A stretch of DNA of 5,957 nucleotides, from NCBI GenBank assembly GCA_023250775.1, contig JAHFAA010000263.1:1-5957 (forward strand), given 5' to 3'. A program made the translations under genes and the position numbers. This document shows positions 5,075-5,957 of this stretch, in pieces. The DNA comes from Bdellovibrionales bacterium. GTDB lineage: Bacteria; Bdellovibrionota; Bacteriovoracia; Bacteriovoracales; Bacteriovoracaceae. The number at the start of each line of letters is the position of its first letter. Positions within the stretch are counted from its first letter, which is position 1. The notes under the pieces are model-generated. The model was not told where the DNA came from. It saw only the letters and a list, made by a program, of their open reading frames with translations, and made no database searches.

Positions 5075-5957
5075 AAGTTAGTTCTATCAAATAGGCATCC
5101 GCCGGAAGACTGGAACCGGACTCGCCTTTAAGAAAATCGATATATTTTTTATAGTTACGTTCGATCATTCGCGGAACCAGCTTCATCGAAGGCGTGAGTT
5201 CCTCTTTTTCAATACTGAGTTCGCGCTGAATCACCAGAACCTTACTCAGTCGCTCATATTTAACTTCATGGTATTCATTGATTTCACACAGACATTTCTT
5301 CAAACAGTCAGAAAGGTCCCCACATGATTGTGGCCGTAGACATTGAGGTAAATCGACTTTCCCTGCTTGCAGCAGCAGTAAATTGGGAAATACCAGCGCG
5401 ATCGGTGCCGGGCCGCCACTGCCAAAAACATAGATATACTTTATATAATTGCAACGTTTAGTCGCCTTCTCTTCCATCACCACGGGGAAGACTTTTTCGG
5501 CGTTGGACAGTTTAAAGATTCTGTCTAAACGCGAAATGATCCGCAGACCTTCAGAGGTAATCTCCCCCACATCACCCGTATGAAACCAACCTTCAGAATC
5601 GATTGCCTTGGAAGTGGCCTCAGCAAGTTTGTAATAGCCTTGCATGACGTTGGGGCCTTTAACGCAAATTTCTTGCTCGTCAGCCAACTTGACTTGCACT
5701 TCAGGGATAGGCCAACCGACGATGCCCGGGGTTCGCTCCAAGGATTGCGCTGTCAAAGTACAGCAAGGAGAGGTTTCAGTCAGTCCCCAACCTTCAACAA
5801 CGGGAATATTATTTTGTTTAAAAACATTGGAGGTACTCAGCGGGAGTGGGGCAGCGGCGGTAAAAACAAATTTTAATTCAGGATGAAAAAAACTATTTTT
5901 CTGTTTTGTATCGGAGAGAACAGTTGCGGCAATCTCTTGATAGACCCGAGGCACACT
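5073..5957 (-). CDS. AMP-forming long-chain-type acyl-CoA ligase, C-terminal half (5' end outside window)
   Basis: Activates a carboxylic acid to its acyl-CoA with ATP (acyl-AMP intermediate), the entry step for the CoA-bound chemistry encoded downstream. The visible 294 residues (residue 1 = codon at 5957) start inside the adenylation domain with SVPRVYQEI, a motif typical of long-chain acyl-CoA synthetases. The GTG at 5954 is therefore an internal Val, not a start. Further motifs are the adenine/acyl-binding EGWGLTETSP (residues 55-64), GWFHTGDVG (123-131, with the ribose-binding Asp129), the hinge region ISRLDRIFKLSNAEKV (141-156) and a C-terminal LTPSMK whose Lys259 is the likely adenylation lysine. 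The ATP P-loop (TSGTTG-type) must lie off-window. The stop TAA is 10 bases before the next gene. Oddities are a five-cysteine cluster (residues 206-224) and a short spacing between VPRVY and the AAAPL motif. Chain length or aromatic preference cannot be read from this half. Confidence 0.9.
   Translation of the reverse strand, partial: SVPRVYQEIAATVLSDTKQKNSFFHPELKFVFTAAAPLPLSTSNVFKQNNIPVVEGWGLTETSPCCTLTAQSLERTPGIVGWPIPEVQVKLADEQEICVKGPNVMQGYYKLAEATSKAIDSEGWFHTGDVGEITSEGLRIISRLDRIFKLSNAEKVFPVVMEEKATKRCNYIKYIYVFGSGGPAPIALVFPNLLLLQAGKVDLPQCLRPQSCGDLSDCLKKCLCEINEYHEVKYERLSKVLVIQRELSIEKEELTPSMKLVPRMIERNYKKYIDFLKGESGSSLPADAYLIELT

Larger units (their letters stand above)
1..5957 (-). other. Single co-directional operon, truncated at both ends
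   Basis: Six genes on one strand with junctions of +10, +2, -7, -1 and -4 bases. No inverted repeat followed by a T-run and no space for a promoter occurs between them, so co-transcription is the natural reading. The first and last genes run off the window, meaning the promoter lies beyond 5957 and the terminator beyond position 1 on the other side. The order is ligase, dehydrogenase/hydratase, thiolase, SDR, Fe-S subunit, Mo subunit. Confidence 0.85.

Noticed and set aside
4937..5131. Plus-strand 64-codon frame across the ligase/fusion junction as an antisense small gene
   Set aside because: No Shine-Dalgarno-like site or domain, and it overlaps coding sequence of two well-supported genes on the other strand.
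5952..5954. GTG as the start of the acyl-CoA ligase
   Set aside because: The frame continues to the window edge (AGT codon before it) and the codon is the Val of the conserved VPRVY motif, so the true start is off-window.

Overview
All six genes in this window lie on the minus strand and read from high to low coordinates. They are packed with gaps of 10 and 2 bases and overlaps of 7, 1 and 4 bases, so this looks like one operon cut at both window edges. No promoter or terminator is visible inside. The two largest genes with free starts each carry a clear AAGGGAG Shine-Dalgarno site. The layout, Shine-Dalgarno usage and protein families indicate a bacterium. Base composition is moderate (mid to high 40s % G+C by eye, not computed). 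A proteobacterial or delta-proteobacteria-like host with acyl-CoA degradation is possible, but the sequence alone does not fix the taxon.

In transcription order the window holds: (1) the C-terminal half of a long-chain-type AMP-forming acyl-CoA ligase (5957-5073, start missing); (2) a bifunctional protein with a 3-hydroxyacyl-CoA dehydrogenase N-terminal half and an enoyl-CoA hydratase C-terminal half (5062-3071), the reverse of the FadB/FadJ order; (3) an acetyl-CoA acyltransferase (thiolase) (3068-1809); (4) a short-chain dehydrogenase/reductase with NAD-type features (1815-1075); (5) a small subunit with two [2Fe-2S] clusters of the molybdenum hydroxylase (xanthine dehydrogenase/CO dehydrogenase) family (1075-605); (6) the first 202 codons of the matching molybdopterin large subunit (608-1, end missing).

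Together, genes 1-4 supply CoA activation, hydration, oxidation and thiolytic cleavage of an acyl-CoA. An acyl-CoA dehydrogenase is absent from the window. Genes 5-6 add a molybdenum hydroxylase whose N-terminus resembles 4-hydroxybenzoyl-CoA reductase-type large subunits more than xanthine dehydrogenase. The simplest reading is a catabolic operon for a carboxylic acid (fatty, aromatic or alicyclic) that needs a molybdenum-dependent hydroxylation or dehydroxylation as well as beta-oxidation. The substrate is not deducible here. There is no gene-free stretch longer than 10 bases, and I see no RNA genes, mobile elements, CRISPR arrays or notable repeats.
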